Below, in pieces: positions 20,370 through 30,774 of a stretch of DNA of 64,000 bases. This DNA is from Chondrus crispus (Eukaryota; Rhodophyta; Florideophyceae; Gigartinales; Gigartinaceae): contig NW_005178667.1 in the NCBI RefSeq assembly GCF_000350225.1, positions 248,001 through 312,000 of the forward strand. The letters run 5' to 3'. The position numbers and the translations under genes were made by a program. The notes under the pieces were generated by a model that was given only the letters and a program-made list of their open reading frames with translations, was not told the origin of the DNA and made no database searches. Numbering within the stretch: position 1 is the first letter of the stretch; every line of letters starts with the position of its first letter.

Positions 20370-23189
20370 CTAGTGTCTAGGTGACAAATGGCCTCACATG
20401 AGGCCAGTTTTTAGGCGGGCTTTTGCAATTCGAATAATTGTAGAAATTTATCGCTACTGTAGTGAAAAGCTTACGACTAGAGTATTAAACGTTAGCAAAC
20501 CAGAAAGCATTCAATTCCGTATCTCAGTCTTCCCTAATCAACACTTTCGTCTTCCTCTTCCCAAAATTTCTTCAAAATGGTGAGCGTCAATGATCCTCGA
20601 ATTATTGCAGGTAACCGCGTCCACACTCGTGCAAGACTGCTCACAGCTCAGAGTAAATGTCGTCGCATGTATGGAGCCTCTTGGAAGATCAAGTTGGTCA
20701 CGGGAACTGTCATTAGCATGAAAACTGACAAAGTGAAGAGTCGCAGTGTCACTTCAGTCAGGGCTAAATGGGAATTATCAGATGGCGTCAAGGAAGTCAC
20801 GCTTCGCATAGCTAACATCAAGGCTGGTGAAGTGATGGACTTGATCGATGACGGTCCTGAAGATCATATCCAGCAAGAAACTGAACATTATGCGCAACCG
20901 GAGCCTACAGAGGACCGCGTGACGCCACTAGAAGGAGCACTCAGCCCGAGTACGAGAATCTCCGAGAGTGACGAAATGGATTCCCAAGATGGACTCATGA
21001 ATGTCCACGGCCGGGCCTGGAAGCGTGAGGAAGTCACGATGCATTTAAATGGTATGATACCGCCGAGAAGATGGAAGGTGATTGGACCGATTGATGAGAT
21101 TATATCCCGTGGTCACAGTCCATCTCAAATGCATCTCATTAACTACTTCATGAGGATGTTCCCACAGGAGCACTTGGCATTAATGGTTTCCTACACCAAC
21201 GATGCAATGGAATCAAGGGGACTTCGCTTGACTACAAGAGGTGAAATTTTGAAGTTTTTCGGGGTGCTAATCCTTATGACTCGGATTGAATCCAGCACCA
21301 GAAGGTCTCTTTGGAGCTCACAGGAAACTAGCAAATATCTCCCGCAACCTCAATTCGGAAACATCATCTCCCGCAGAAGATTCGAGGAGCTTCGTCAGAA
21401 TGTCACGTTCAGCTTTCCAGCTGACTCAAATGACAGATGGGGTATGATCAGGGACTTCATGGTCGCAATCAATGATCACAGAGCATCACATGTGATTCCA
21501 TCACAGAACATCTGCGTTGATGAGAGTATGTCACGCTGGTATGGACTTGGAGGAGATTGGATTGAAACCGGTCTTCCTCATTATGTGGCCATGGACCGAA
21601 AACCCGAGAATGGCTGTGAGTTGAAGACTGCTGCATATGGAAAAAGTGGAATCATAATAAGAATTGAGAACGTCGTCTCAGCTGAGGAGACTTCTTTAAA
21701 GGATTTTGAAAGTGACCACTTACACGGAACCGCAGTGACTTTGAGGTTGTTACAGCCATGGTTTCACACCAATCGTGTTGTCTGCGCGGATTCGTACTTT
21801 GCTTCTGTCCACACGGCTGAATCACTTTATGAGAAAGGTCTTAGATTCACAGGTGTAGTGAAGACATCTACCAAGAAATATCCGATGAAATATCTATCTC
21901 ATCTGGAGATTGCTGAAAAGGGAGAGCACGTCACATTAGTTTCGAAGCCGGTGGCCGGGCCTCATCTCATGGCAGTGATGTGGGTGGACCGAGACCGAAG
22001 ATACTTTATTAGTTCTGTCGGAACATCCAACGAAAGAACTCCAATCTACCGCGAGAGATGGCGTACACGTCATGGCGTGACAAGAAAAGAGGAATTGTCT
22101 ATCCGTATTCCCTCAGTCTGTGAGCAGTATTATGAAACTTGCTCTCAGATTGACCGCCACAACAGATCTCGTCAGGATGATCTCGGCTTGGAAAAGAAGT
22201 TCGAAGTCAAGGAGTGGTCTATGCGTGTCAACACTTCTTTATTGGCCATTTGCATTGTGGATGCATGGAAACTGTATGCAGGTGCAAAAGGAGATGGTTC
22301 TAAGATGTCTCCAAATCAGTTTTTTTGTGAGCTTGCTGACCAGTTGATTGATAACAAGTATGATCGTATATCGTTACGTCAGCGAGAATCAGACAGTGCT
22401 GTTGAAGATGAAGATGTTGGGTTTGGCAGTGGAATTGGTACTCACCTAACTCCAACCACTGGCAAGCGAAAAAGCGCATCCGGCGAGGAGACTTGTGCTC
22501 TTTATCAATCCAGATGCAATATTTGCAAAGGTACAAAAAAGTCAAAGTTTATTTGCTCAGCCTGCAAGGCATATTTTGACAAAGAAGTATACCTTTGTCA
22601 TCACCAGACTGGGCGTGACTGTTTTAAGAAACACGTCGACGAACGTCACGATCTTACTTACAAAGGTAAGTACTATTAGTGCTTAAAGCGTTCTAGGCCT
22701 TTAAAACTGACTAAATGGGTCAGCATTTGAGTAAAATAGAGCAAAAAGAGAAAAAAATTCCTTTTGCCCCCTATGGTTCTATCCTGCGTCTAAAGACTTG
22801 CTTGGAAGACCTGCAGCCGTGTCGGAATGCCCTTTTATGAGATGTCACCGTATTCAATCTCATGTTCGAGTGGGCGCTATAAAGCGTCCTGGGCTGCAGG
22901 TCACGAACAAGAACCATCGAGATCCCCGACGGGATTTTTCGACCACCAAAGTGCTCAGCGAGGAGTTGAACCCCGGCCTATAAGACTCAGCGATCCTTGC
23001 AGACCACTGAGCTGGCTTGTCAGTTACTAACTAGTCGTTTATAGTTGTCTTTATAGTCGTTCAAAGTTCTACTTCGTAAAAATTGTGCTCCTTTTGTTCT
23101 ATACTTGCGAAAATCTTAACTTTTGTTTAAATTTTACTGTAGAGCATTTGACCTCATATGAGGCAAATTGCCGGTCGTCTAGACACTAG
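20370..23189 (+). mobile_element. PiggyBac-like DNA transposon, apparently autonomous
   Basis: 2,820 bp. The left end reads CTAGTGTCTAGGTGAC and the right end GTCGTCTAGACACTAG, giving inverted repeats of about 15 bp with two mismatches. A CCTCACATGAGG or CCTCATATGAGG near-palindrome stands about 25 bp inside each end. One intact 700-codon transposase lies between them. Family members elsewhere share the ends. Canonical piggyBac inserts at TTAA; here both ends are bracketed by CTAG, so the target site or the TIR boundary differs from the textbook case. Confidence 0.85.
20577..22679 (+). CDS. PiggyBac-like transposase (DDE_Tnp_1_7 fold) with C-terminal zinc domain
   Basis: The ATG at 20577 has an A three bases upstream and opens 700 uninterrupted codons. 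The N-terminal 150 residues are basic and then acidic. The core shows the family landmarks: LWSSQETSKYLPQPQFGNIISR before the catalytic core, a first Asp in ICVDESMSRW (about residue 315), a second in VVCADSYFAS (about 402) and a third in CSQIDRHNRSRQDD (about 523). The C-terminus has a Cys/His domain (CNICKGTKKSKFICSACKAYF...CHHQTGRDCF), the usual piggyBac DNA-binding finger. The enzyme would cut and rejoin the element's ends in the nucleus. Length fits the family. No break is visible, so it may be active or recently so. Confidence 0.92.
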   Translation: MVSVNDPRIIAGNRVHTRARLLTAQSKCRRMYGASWKIKLVTGTVISMKTDKVKSRSVTSVRAKWELSDGVKEVTLRIANIKAGEVMDLIDDGPEDHIQQETEHYAQPEPTEDRVTPLEGALSPSTRISESDEMDSQDGLMNVHGRAWKREEVTMHLNGMIPPRRWKVIGPIDEIISRGHSPSQMHLINYFMRMFPQEHLALMVSYTNDAMESRGLRLTTRGEILKFFGVLILMTRIESSTRRSLWSSQETSKYLPQPQFGNIISRRRFEELRQNVTFSFPADSNDRWGMIRDFMVAINDHRASHVIPSQNICVDESMSRWYGLGGDWIETGLPHYVAMDRKPENGCELKTAAYGKSGIIIRIENVVSAEETSLKDFESDHLHGTAVTLRLLQPWFHTNRVVCADSYFASVHTAESLYEKGLRFTGVVKTSTKKYPMKYLSHLEIAEKGEHVTLVSKPVAGPHLMAVMWVDRDRRYFISSVGTSNERTPIYRERWRTRHGVTRKEELSIRIPSVCEQYYETCSQIDRHNRSRQDDLGLEKKFEVKEWSMRVNTSLLAICIVDAWKLYAGAKGDGSKMSPNQFFCELADQLIDNKYDRISLRQRESDSAVEDEDVGFGSGIGTHLTPTTGKRKSASGEETCALYQSRCNICKGTKKSKFICSACKAYFDKEVYLCHHQTGRDCFKKHVDERHDLTYKGKYY

Positions 23190-23341
23190 AGCTAGAGCCT
23201 GTTAACAGGCTAACGTTAGTTCTTCAATTACGACCAGAGGTTCGTGTACATTGCACAACTGTGCCACAACATTGGGCGACTCCTGAAATTCTAAAATCGC
23301 AAATTGTGTTGACCAAATCGGGATTTTGTGACACACAAACG

Positions 23342-23365
23342 GCGCGTTGTGCACACACAACGCGC
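23342..23365. repeat. Short hairpin, 10-bp perfect stem
   Basis: GCGCGTTGTG at 23342-23351 pairs exactly with CACAACGCGC at 23356-23365 across a four-base loop. It stands about 150 bases beyond the piggyBac right end and has no adjoining gene. Confidence 0.6.
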
Positions 23366-23819
23366 TGTTTTCTCTGACGGGCGAACCCATGCTAGGTTAA
23401 ATGTGTATCGCACAAATGTCAAAATGTGCGCGCGTACATTCCAAATTTACTGTACACAGAGAAAGCGTCGGCCGCCGCCCGACCGGAGAGACTCGACATC
23501 TACATCCTACCCAGCATCGCTCTGAATGAGAAGTAGCAATAGACTATCCATTTGGTCATTCATAGTTCTGACGGTGGCTGCTCGGTGAAAACACTATCAT
23601 GATTGACCTTAGCTCGCAGCACACACTGTGGATAGAGCTCCGACGGCGTCATCGCCGGCGTCCGGTGCCGTGCTCGTCGTAAGGAACGAGTTTAAAGCAT
23701 GCGTACAGTAGGGGGACGCACATTATGTGCGTATGCATTTCCGTGGTAAAACTCATTTTTTGTTCACCAAAAAGAAAAATATGACTCTGACACAAAAAAT
23801 AATTTCTGGAGGCGCCCAT

Positions 23820-23874
23820 TGTTTTTATGTTTTTCGGAGTCGCCCAATGGGCGACCCCGAAAAACATAAAAACA
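23820..23874. repeat. Near-perfect foldback, 27-bp arms with a one-base loop
   Basis: 23820-23846 is complementary to 23848-23874 at 26 of 27 positions, the centre reading GTCGCCCAATGGGCGAC. The arms contain TTTTTATGTTTTTCGG and its complement. Such a compact foldback suggests a minimal transposon or two element ends joined head to head. The GTCGCCC core resembles the GGGGCGAC motif of the MULE ends in this window. Confidence 0.8.
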
Positions 23875-24612
23875 CATTTTGTGTATGCGCAAATCCGCCG
23901 ATTTTGATTGAGTCGGAGGTGTTTGTGCATACTCAAACCGCTGATTTGCTCTTCGTTCCCCTCCCGATGTAATTGTTTGTGCACAGATAGAAACGCACAT
24001 CCGCACCCACCTATACCACCCTATATCATACCATGTGCTCAAATATTTCTCTGCGATCTGTCCGATCAACCCATCCCACCCCTCGGCAACCTCATTCCTA
24101 TTTCGATCTGGCCTCCCTCCACACTTTCCCTCCGTCGTATCAGCCGCCGTCCAACCCCGCAGCCCAACGTCTACATGGCTCATGTTGCCGACTCCGACGA
24201 GGAGCCAGCACCCGATATTTGTCCCCAAGCCGGCGGCTCCTTCGTCCCAGCAACAACCCCTCCTACCACTAGCAAATGGAGACGTAGAGGGGTGTTGCAA
24301 TGCACTCCTTGTTATCCGCCTGTCTCGTCGTCTTCGCCCTTCCGTGTTGAGGCGGTGACGAAAGGTGATGGTGGGTTGCCTTTTTGCGCGTTGCAACAGC
24401 AAAACAAGGAGGAGATTTCTCATTTGGGTATCATAGGATAGGGCGTGAAGGGGGTACCGCAATCCGTCCGCCGACGTGCTGACACCTCACTGAGGGTGAA
24501 TTGGCATTAAATGTGTCTTACACAAATTTTTGTTCACATGCATTTCCGTGCCAAGGCACAAAATACGACACACATACACAAGGAAATTTGTGTGTACACA
24601 ATTTATGTTTTT

Positions 24613-25483
24613 NNNNNNNNNNNNNNNNNNNNNNNNNNNNNNNNNNNNNNNNNNNNNNNNNNNNNNNNNNNNNNNNNNNNNNNNNNNNNNNNNNNNNNNN
24701 NNNNNNNNNNNNNNNNNNNNNNNNNNNNNNNNNNNNNNNNNNNNNNNNNNNNNNNNNNNNNNNNNNNNNNNNNNNNNNNNNNNNNNNNNNNNNNNNNNNN
24801 NNNNNNNNNNNNNNNNNNNNNNNNNNNNNNNNNNNNNNNNNNNNNNNNNNNNNNNNNNNNNNNNNNNNNNNNNNNNNNNNNNNNNNNNNNNNNNNNNNNN
24901 NNNNNNNNNNNNNNNNNNNNNNNNNNNNNNNNNNNNNNNNNNNNNNNNNNNNNNNNNNNNNNNNNNNNNNNNNNNNNNNNNNNNNNNNNNNNNNNNNNNN
25001 NNNNNNNNNNNNNNNNNNNNNNNNNNNNNNNNNNNNNNNNNNNNNNNNNNNNNNNNNNNNNNNNNNNNNNNNNNNNNNNNNNNNNNNNNNNNNNNNNNNN
25101 NNNNNNNNNNNNNNNNNNNNNNNNNNNNNNNNNNNNNNNNNNNNNNNNNNNNNNNNNNNNNNNNNNNNNNNNNNNNNNNNNNNNNNNNNNNNNNNNNNNN
25201 NNNNNNNNNNNNNNNNNNNNNNNNNNNNNNNNNNNNNNNNNNNNNNNNNNNNNNNNNNNNNNNNNNNNNNNNNNNNNNNNNNNNNNNNNNNNNNNNNNNN
25301 NNNNNNNNNNNNNNNNNNNNNNNNNNNNNNNNNNNNNNNNNNNNNNNNNNNNNNNNNNNNNNNNNNNNNNNNNNNNNNNNNNNNNNNNNNNNNNNNNNNN
25401 NNNNNNNNNNNNNNNNNNNNNNNNNNNNNNNNNNNNNNNNNNNNNNNNNNNNNNNNNNNNNNNNNNNNNNNNNNNNNNNNNNN
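24613..25483. other. Assembly gap
   Basis: 871 undetermined bases. Long open frames that cross it are artefacts of the unknown bases. Confidence 1.
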
Positions 25484-25552
25484 ACTTCATTAGATTCTTA
25501 GTTTCGGGGCCCTTACCCTGGGGTAAAGGGGAGTGCCCCCTGGCAAGGAGCC

Positions 25553-25569
25553 GGGGGGGGGGGGGGGGG
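25553..25569. repeat. Run of 17 G
   Basis: A homopolymer shortly after the gap, preceded by GGCAAGGAGCC. It lies next to the inner edge of the transposon-end fragment and may explain why the assembly broke nearby. Confidence 0.9.
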
Positions 25570-25790
25570 TGCACAGTATATGTAGTAGCGAAATCCAACA
25601 TTGACAACCGCCATCCCAATGTTTTGCAAGATGTTATTGCCGAGCGCGTATACGTTAAAGAAATGGTGTCCAAACTGCATGTTTTAAAGTTTCGATTTAA
25701 TTTATATATTTTTGCAAAAAAAAAGCTGGCCTCATATGAGGCCATGACTGACCTCATATGAGGTCAAATTGCTTGTCGTCTAGACACTAG
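25570..25790. mobile_element. Right-end fragment of the CTAGTGTCTAG transposon family
   Basis: Read in reverse complement, this segment follows the left end of the two MITEs for about 200 bases: TAGTGTCTAGACGACaagCAATTTG, two CCTCATATGAGG-type palindromes, a run of T, and the block around TTTAGACACCATTTCTTTAAC. It is more diverged than the MITEs are from each other. The rest of the element must lie in or beyond the gap. Confidence 0.75.
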
Positions 25791-26319
25791 ACCCCATCAA
25801 ACGCAAGCATCAATGAACACACACTCACTCTACCTTTTTCGTAATGTGCTACAGTACTACTGTAAAATGGCGTTCCGAGCAAGAGACCGCTCTCGCGAAC
25901 AGACGTTGGCGAAAGCCCATACGCAAGTTGCGCGATGATGTTGGGCGGTGATTGGCCTCTCTCCAAGTGGGAGCGGCTAGCGGGGGAGCCCCATGTTGTG
26001 GTCTGTGTTAGCTCATGTTCGGGGGTGTTGCTGTTGATGTACTTTTTGCCTCTTGCTCCCTTCCCCTTGCTTCTCCCCCTCCTCAACCCGTGGAGCCTCC
26101 TCTTTTTATCGCCGTCACAGGGCGTGTGGGAATTTCCAGCACTCATTCCTAATTTGCAACTAAAATCGGATTGCAATTCTGCACTTAAAATTGAGAGATG
26201 CACGAAAACCCGACCACACGACCCCCTTTTCCCCGTACACCTTGGAAGATAACCTTAGGGCACACGGGTTCAAAGCTGTGAATAAGCGAGCAAACATGAG
26301 ATGAAAGCTCCAGTTCAAG
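25791..26319. other. Intergenic, presumed 5' region of the membrane protein gene
   Basis: About 530 bases with only overlapping short frames on both strands and no recognised repeat. It lies immediately upstream of the ATG at 26320. Confidence 0.35.
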
Positions 26320-27552
26320 ATGAACATGAGAGACAATTATTCAGCGGTCTTGGCTAATATGGAAAGCCAGGACAGACTTCTATCTGAGAAGGGGAGCGAT
26401 GCCTGCGGCCCAGAGCCGGCAATGGCGAGCAATAAGGGTCTTGACCGGACCAAGATGCCTTTCACGGGAACAGACAGAAGAACATTGAAGGTGATGACTT
26501 ACGCGATCCCGACGGTATTGTACGTGGCTGTTAGTTTCAGGTTGGGCTGGACGATTTTCATTAGATCATGGACATTACCCTTCCAGGCCGTCGGTGAATG
26601 GGCGCTTCTGCAGGCAACATTACTCGTAGTGAGGAGATTCCAGAGGAGCAACTGGAAACGAACGATAGAAGACGCTATATTGGACTGGGCTGTAGCGCGG
26701 GTTTATTTGGGTTGGCTGACTATAACCTGCACGTATGGCCTAGCAGATTACATATATTTCGGGTCGGCAGTACCGGGGTTTGTATTATATTGGGTCTTAA
26801 TACCCATAGAGGCGATCATGTTCGACTACTTCAGATGGGGCATTCCCATCGTCAGCCTGGCCTGGTGCTGCTTAGTCATCGATGTGCTAGAAGGGCGAGT
26901 TAACAGAGCGTACATCAGGTCCTTGAGATTAACTACCGTCTTTGGGCTGGGGTGGTCGTTTTACAGAGTTGCTGCGGGTCACGCTGACTTACGAAGAAAG
27001 AGCAAATTTGATGGCGGGATAGTCAGGCTGGTTAAGATCTTCACAGAAACATGCTACTCTGCGAGTGAAGATGAAGAGAATAGCAGATGTCGTACTATAG
27101 TGGCATGGCAAGCACCCGAGAGGCGGAGGTTCGGGGCTTTGGACGCTAGGGAATTCATCACGCGTATCCTATCCAAGAGCTGGATTTATGACGGAGATGC
27201 CTACGCAGCCTCTCCGGTTACCAATGTGTACATCTCAGCATTAATATATGCTGTCAATCTTATAGCTTTCGGAATTTCAGGCAAGGTCGAGGGCCCATTC
27301 GGCGAACGAGTGTTTCAATTTACATGGAATAATGTTATGGACACGGTCGAAGTTGTTGGGTTCACTTTCTTTTTAGGTATCTCTGTGATGGCCATCATGT
27401 TCCCTAAGACGACCAGAGCTCACTTGACTTACAAAACGATCCTCGTAGATTCCAGGTCTGTGAAAGGATGGGGAGCTATGTTCTGGGGCGTATCTGCTGA
27501 AGAAATCAATGCGTGCGTTGAGGAGGTCGGACCCGGTCAACTCCAGTTATAG
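26320..27552 (+). CDS. Multi-pass membrane protein, unknown family
   Basis: The ATG at 26320 opens 410 uninterrupted codons; a second in-frame ATG follows two codons later. After a hydrophilic 55-residue N-terminus there are about eight hydrophobic stretches (near residues 58-80, 85-104, 118-140, 142-160, 164-180, 204-220, 302-320, 344-362). A soluble loop of about 80 residues (220-300) with charged and Ser-rich parts separates the sixth and seventh. The layout suggests a transporter, channel or organelle membrane protein, but I recognise no signature motif. The gene stands alone between transposon debris and is one of the few likely host genes here. Confidence 0.65.
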   Translation: MNMRDNYSAVLANMESQDRLLSEKGSDACGPEPAMASNKGLDRTKMPFTGTDRRTLKVMTYAIPTVLYVAVSFRLGWTIFIRSWTLPFQAVGEWALLQATLLVVRRFQRSNWKRTIEDAILDWAVARVYLGWLTITCTYGLADYIYFGSAVPGFVLYWVLIPIEAIMFDYFRWGIPIVSLAWCCLVIDVLEGRVNRAYIRSLRLTTVFGLGWSFYRVAAGHADLRRKSKFDGGIVRLVKIFTETCYSASEDEENSRCRTIVAWQAPERRRFGALDAREFITRILSKSWIYDGDAYAASPVTNVYISALIYAVNLIAFGISGKVEGPFGERVFQFTWNNVMDTVEVVGFTFFLGISVMAIMFPKTTRAHLTYKTILVDSRSVKGWGAMFWGVSAEEINACVEEVGPGQLQL

Positions 27553-27573
27553 AGAAACGGGACGGGCTGTTAC

Positions 27574-27807
27574 ATGGGTCAAGGTGCAGTAGGTGGATCC
27601 AATGAGATGGGAGTTAATCTTCACACAAAGAAAAAATACCTTGACGAAAAGTGGGGCCAGGAGTTCTCCGCAGGCCTCGTCGGGGAGGTAGTGGCCGACG
27701 CGCCGGGCGAGCCGATATTCCACGCTGGTAAAGGTAGCCTAAGAGTAGGAGAATTCCACGACGACATGCTAGTGGGGGGCTACACCTGTGTTGCGTCTGA
27801 TCGATAG
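27574..27807 (+). CDS. Small open frame behind the membrane protein gene
   Basis: An ATG at 27574, 21 bases after the preceding stop, opens 77 codons (MGQGAVGGSNEMGVNL...). It is Gly-rich, has no motif and may be untranslated 3' sequence. A downstream open frame of this size is expected by chance, so confidence is low. Confidence 0.15.
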   Translation: MGQGAVGGSNEMGVNLHTKKKYLDEKWGQEFSAGLVGEVVADAPGEPIFHAGKGSLRVGEFHDDMLVGGYTCVASDR

Positions 27808-29189
27808 TAAAGTCCACGACGGAGCAACCGGACTGCACGATCTACGCGTCACGGCATACGATCAAAGTCGTGTCCATGCAGGATTGTTAATCTGCACGCA
27901 TGGAACCAACGAAGGAAATGGATATGATAAATCAGGCTTGCGATTCTCGAAATGGGAATCTGAAATTCAGGGTTGATATCGCATACATGGCATATGCGCC
28001 AAATACAGTATCCTGCCAGCGGCCATCGTTTTTGCTTTATCGAGAGGCACCTAGCTGGAGCATTAGGAATGAAGTAGCTCTGCATTAGCGATATAAGTAG
28101 ATACGTTTGCGGATAGATATCAAAAGAAACCAATAACGAACAAAAAGAACAGAACAACACAGTGCTTTAATTGCACAACCAAAATCCTAGTGCAACTAGT
28201 CCGGCATAGTCGAACGCTCGAGAGGGCGTCAAGCAGTGGCAACCGAGCAGTGAGGAGACTGTTGAACCACGCGGCGTTATAGTTCGCGTTTGAATCTTAG
28301 AACTTCGCGCACGGAGTCAGCCTATCCAACTCGGCAGCCCTGTCCCCGGGCAACGGTGACTTGTTGCATCCGCTGCTCGTCGGTAGTCTACCTTCCTGCT
28401 TTACGCGGCCCGTTTGTGGACAAACCGGAGAGACCAACTCCTCCCAACAGTTCCCGTCGTACGCGGCACGCGCTCTCGGAAGGGTCGGCTTTTCAAGATC
28501 TGACTCGACATTGAAGTCAGACATATATTTACTTCGGTAAATGTTCTACCAACGCAGAGAACAAACTGTTACGGTTTTGATAAGGATTGAAGAAATTAAG
28601 GAACGCACTGGACATGAGACAGTAACATGCGCTGCATTTTGCAGAATGATCAGACAGCGTGGGGTGTCAGAAGGGGAAGCCACCCTGACGTGCCAGGTTA
28701 TCAAAGCACAGAGACTGGAATCGGCGGGGTCAAAACAGAGCGGCGTTAGTACAGTAATACTAATCGCATAGCGAGATCCGTCATTGAAGGGAGCCAGATG
28801 ACCGGCATTGAGCAGGGGCGGCGGTCAAATGGATCGTTAGAACAATGATATTGTGAAGGGGATTTCAATGGTACGCCCACTGCAGGAGATCTTCGGAATA
28901 AAAACGAGTGTGGAAAATGACGGACCGCAAGGACAGATTGTCCATATCACAGTCTGTCCACAACAGTATTTAGTAGGAGCGACGGCGACGACGAGTAAAG
29001 CCACCTCATGAGGATTACTCTTCCACGAAAGTATAATTTGGTAACGTCTTTTTAAATTAACTTCAAAAACTACTTCCCCTTGCCCAAATGAGGTCAGACT
29101 GGTAGTGATGGATGCTCTGCGTTTCCTAATCAACCAGGAGGAGATACAGAATCTCTAGCCGTACTGGATCAGAGATTCCTCGACTTTCT
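27808..29189. other. Non-coding stretch, nothing recognised
   Basis: About 1.4 kb in which all open frames are short and overlap on both strands. A frame at 28541-28771 on the plus strand is hydrophilic but without a motif. I see no repeat shared with the rest of the window. Confidence 0.35.
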
Positions 29190-29530
29190 TTTTAGGGTCA
29201 AAGTGTAGATTTTGGGGCGACACCCGGCCAAAGTGAAATCTACGTGGGGCGATTTCAATGCGGTGGGGGTTTTATACGGCGACACTACTAAAAAGTGCTT
29301 TGCTAGTAGGGTGATTTTGGTCCATGGTGTCCTTTTCATGGGTGACAATGGACGTTTTCTAAGGTGACAGAAAAATGATCGTAAAGTCACCTCCGACAAA
29401 CTAATATTCAGGGATGTCACCCCATAAAAACGTATGCTATCGTGGCATTTCGGCAGAGACCTAAATGTTAGAAAAATCGCCCTAGAAACGCATGATTGTT
29501 TAATGTCACCCTTATAAAAGCACGCCAACG
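29190..29530. repeat. Array of GGGGCGAC / GGTGAC motifs in two orientations
   Basis: From about 29213 to 29370 the forward motif recurs (GGGGCGACAC, GGGGCGATTT, GGCGACAC, GGGTGACAA, GGTGACAG). From 29385 to 29510 the reverse form recurs (GTCACCTCC, GTCACCCC, TCGCCCTAG, GTCACCCTT). The left end of the MULE at 46790-46985 has the same forward-then-reverse layout ahead of its first gene. I infer a degenerate transposon end carrying repeated transposase-binding sites. Confidence 0.5.
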
Positions 29531-29902
29531 CACGGTTTCAAACTGGATAAAGCGCTCTCAAAACTGAAACAATATAGTGTGGCTATAGAGGCCGCCCAGT
29601 GCCCACGACAGTGGCATACGGTGACGCGCGGTCACGCGGCGTACGTTCTGCCTTCTGAACCCGCCATTTTTCGGCGTCTACGTTCCCCAGCTACCCCCCC
29701 GCACATCTCGCCGCAATGCCCTCACCGGCCTTCTTCATCGCCTTGCTCACCCTGCCTCTAGCACGGTGCACCGCGGCGGCATCTCCAAGTGACCCGGAAC
29801 CCGCACCAAAGAGCCCGGCGCCCATCTCACGCGCGTCCATTAAGAACGGAAGTTTGTGCAGATCTCTGGGGAAGTGCAACATTCCTAGTATTCTTGGACA
29901 CT

Positions 29903-30774
29903 ATGAGCTGGGCGATTCACAGGGTGATGATTAGTGATGGCCGACAAGGGGCAAGCGGCCACAAAATGCAAGATGGCGTTTTGTACGCTGCCGCCGGATT
30001 GACAGGCGGTAACGAAAGTTTCTGGCCTATCGATGCCAATTCGATTACACTATCCCTTCACACAAGGCAGGCTCTATTAAACGCGATAGATGATGGTACC
30101 AACGACTTGCCGCACAAGAAAAAGTTTTTGCAAGAGATGTTCCGTCGACTGTATGCGTGGATGATGGCCCATCGCCGTGTACCGATGCTCATCGGCGGTA
30201 TTGGGTCACGCGGACAAATCACTGGATCAAGAAGGTTTGAGGTGCACCGGTATGGCCCGAACCTCGTGCGCAGCAATGACGATTCATGCGTGTCGGCTGC
30301 GCTGTCCAACGGCACTTGTGCGCTACATGGTACCACAGGAGGAACAAGCGTCGACAAGTACCTTCGGAAGCATCCGATGAAGATCAAAACACTCAAGCAA
30401 CTCTTTTCTCTGGTTCACAAAATTCCCGCTCAACTATCAGTGCGCCGAGTTCCTAAAGCTGTGAAGAAGGCGTTCGATACAAATCCTTTCAAGTGGCTTG
30501 CGCACCATAATCAAGGCGTGTGGATAGTCCGAATAGTGGAACACGGAATTGTAGATCATTGCGTTGCGCTGGACTGCAACCATGGTATTGTCCATGATAG
30601 CGCTTCAAGGTGTCCGTTCGCATTAACCTAAGATGTGCTTCGTCTCCTTGGCGGAGATGAAACAAAAAATTTGCGCGTGGCTGAAGTGAGGGAGCTAGTT
30701 AAAGTCCCTGTCAATTCCAAGAAGCCCTCACGCTGCTCGTGTTCATCCCCCGCCCCTCCCGCTCCTTCTTCGCC
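29903..30774 (+). pseudogene. Decayed papain-fold cysteine-protease-like gene, possible transposon cargo
   Basis: The frame with ATG at 29903 gives 242 residues to a TAA at 30629, and the same frame continues sensibly beyond it (DVLRLLGGDETKNLRVAEVRELV) to about 30774, so the stop looks secondary. Residues suggest a Cys-His-Asp papain-like layout: Cys129 in RSNDDSCVSAALSNG, His219 in IVDHCVALDC, and Asp232 in IVHDSAS. The order C then H then D fits papain, OTU or C39-like folds and not Ulp1. A frame upstream in another phase (29716-29934, beginning MPSPAFFIALLTLPLARC) may be its lost N-terminus. The gene sits directly behind a transposon-end-like motif array. The assignment is by motif only. 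Confidence 0.45.

Larger units (their letters stand above)
23190..24612. other. Repeat-bearing non-coding region left of the gap
   Basis: About 1.4 kb with no convincing gene. It contains the 16-bp palindrome AGCCTGTTAACAGGCT (23196-23211), the hairpins listed separately, and a pair of related segments: 23395-23750 and 24505-24555 share a TTAAATGTGT..CACAAAT block and TGCATTTCCGTG. Those could be the two ends of one element that enters the gap. Confidence 0.4.

Noticed and set aside
22940-23030. tRNA-like sequence on the minus strand (AGCTCAGTGGT as A box, GGTTCAACTCC as B box)
   Set aside because: The T-arm can pair, but the D-arm, anticodon stem and acceptor stem do not. It lies in the 3' part of the piggyBac element. 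At most it is a tRNA-derived scrap.
24501-25761. Long open frames across the gap
   Set aside because: They consist almost entirely of undetermined bases.
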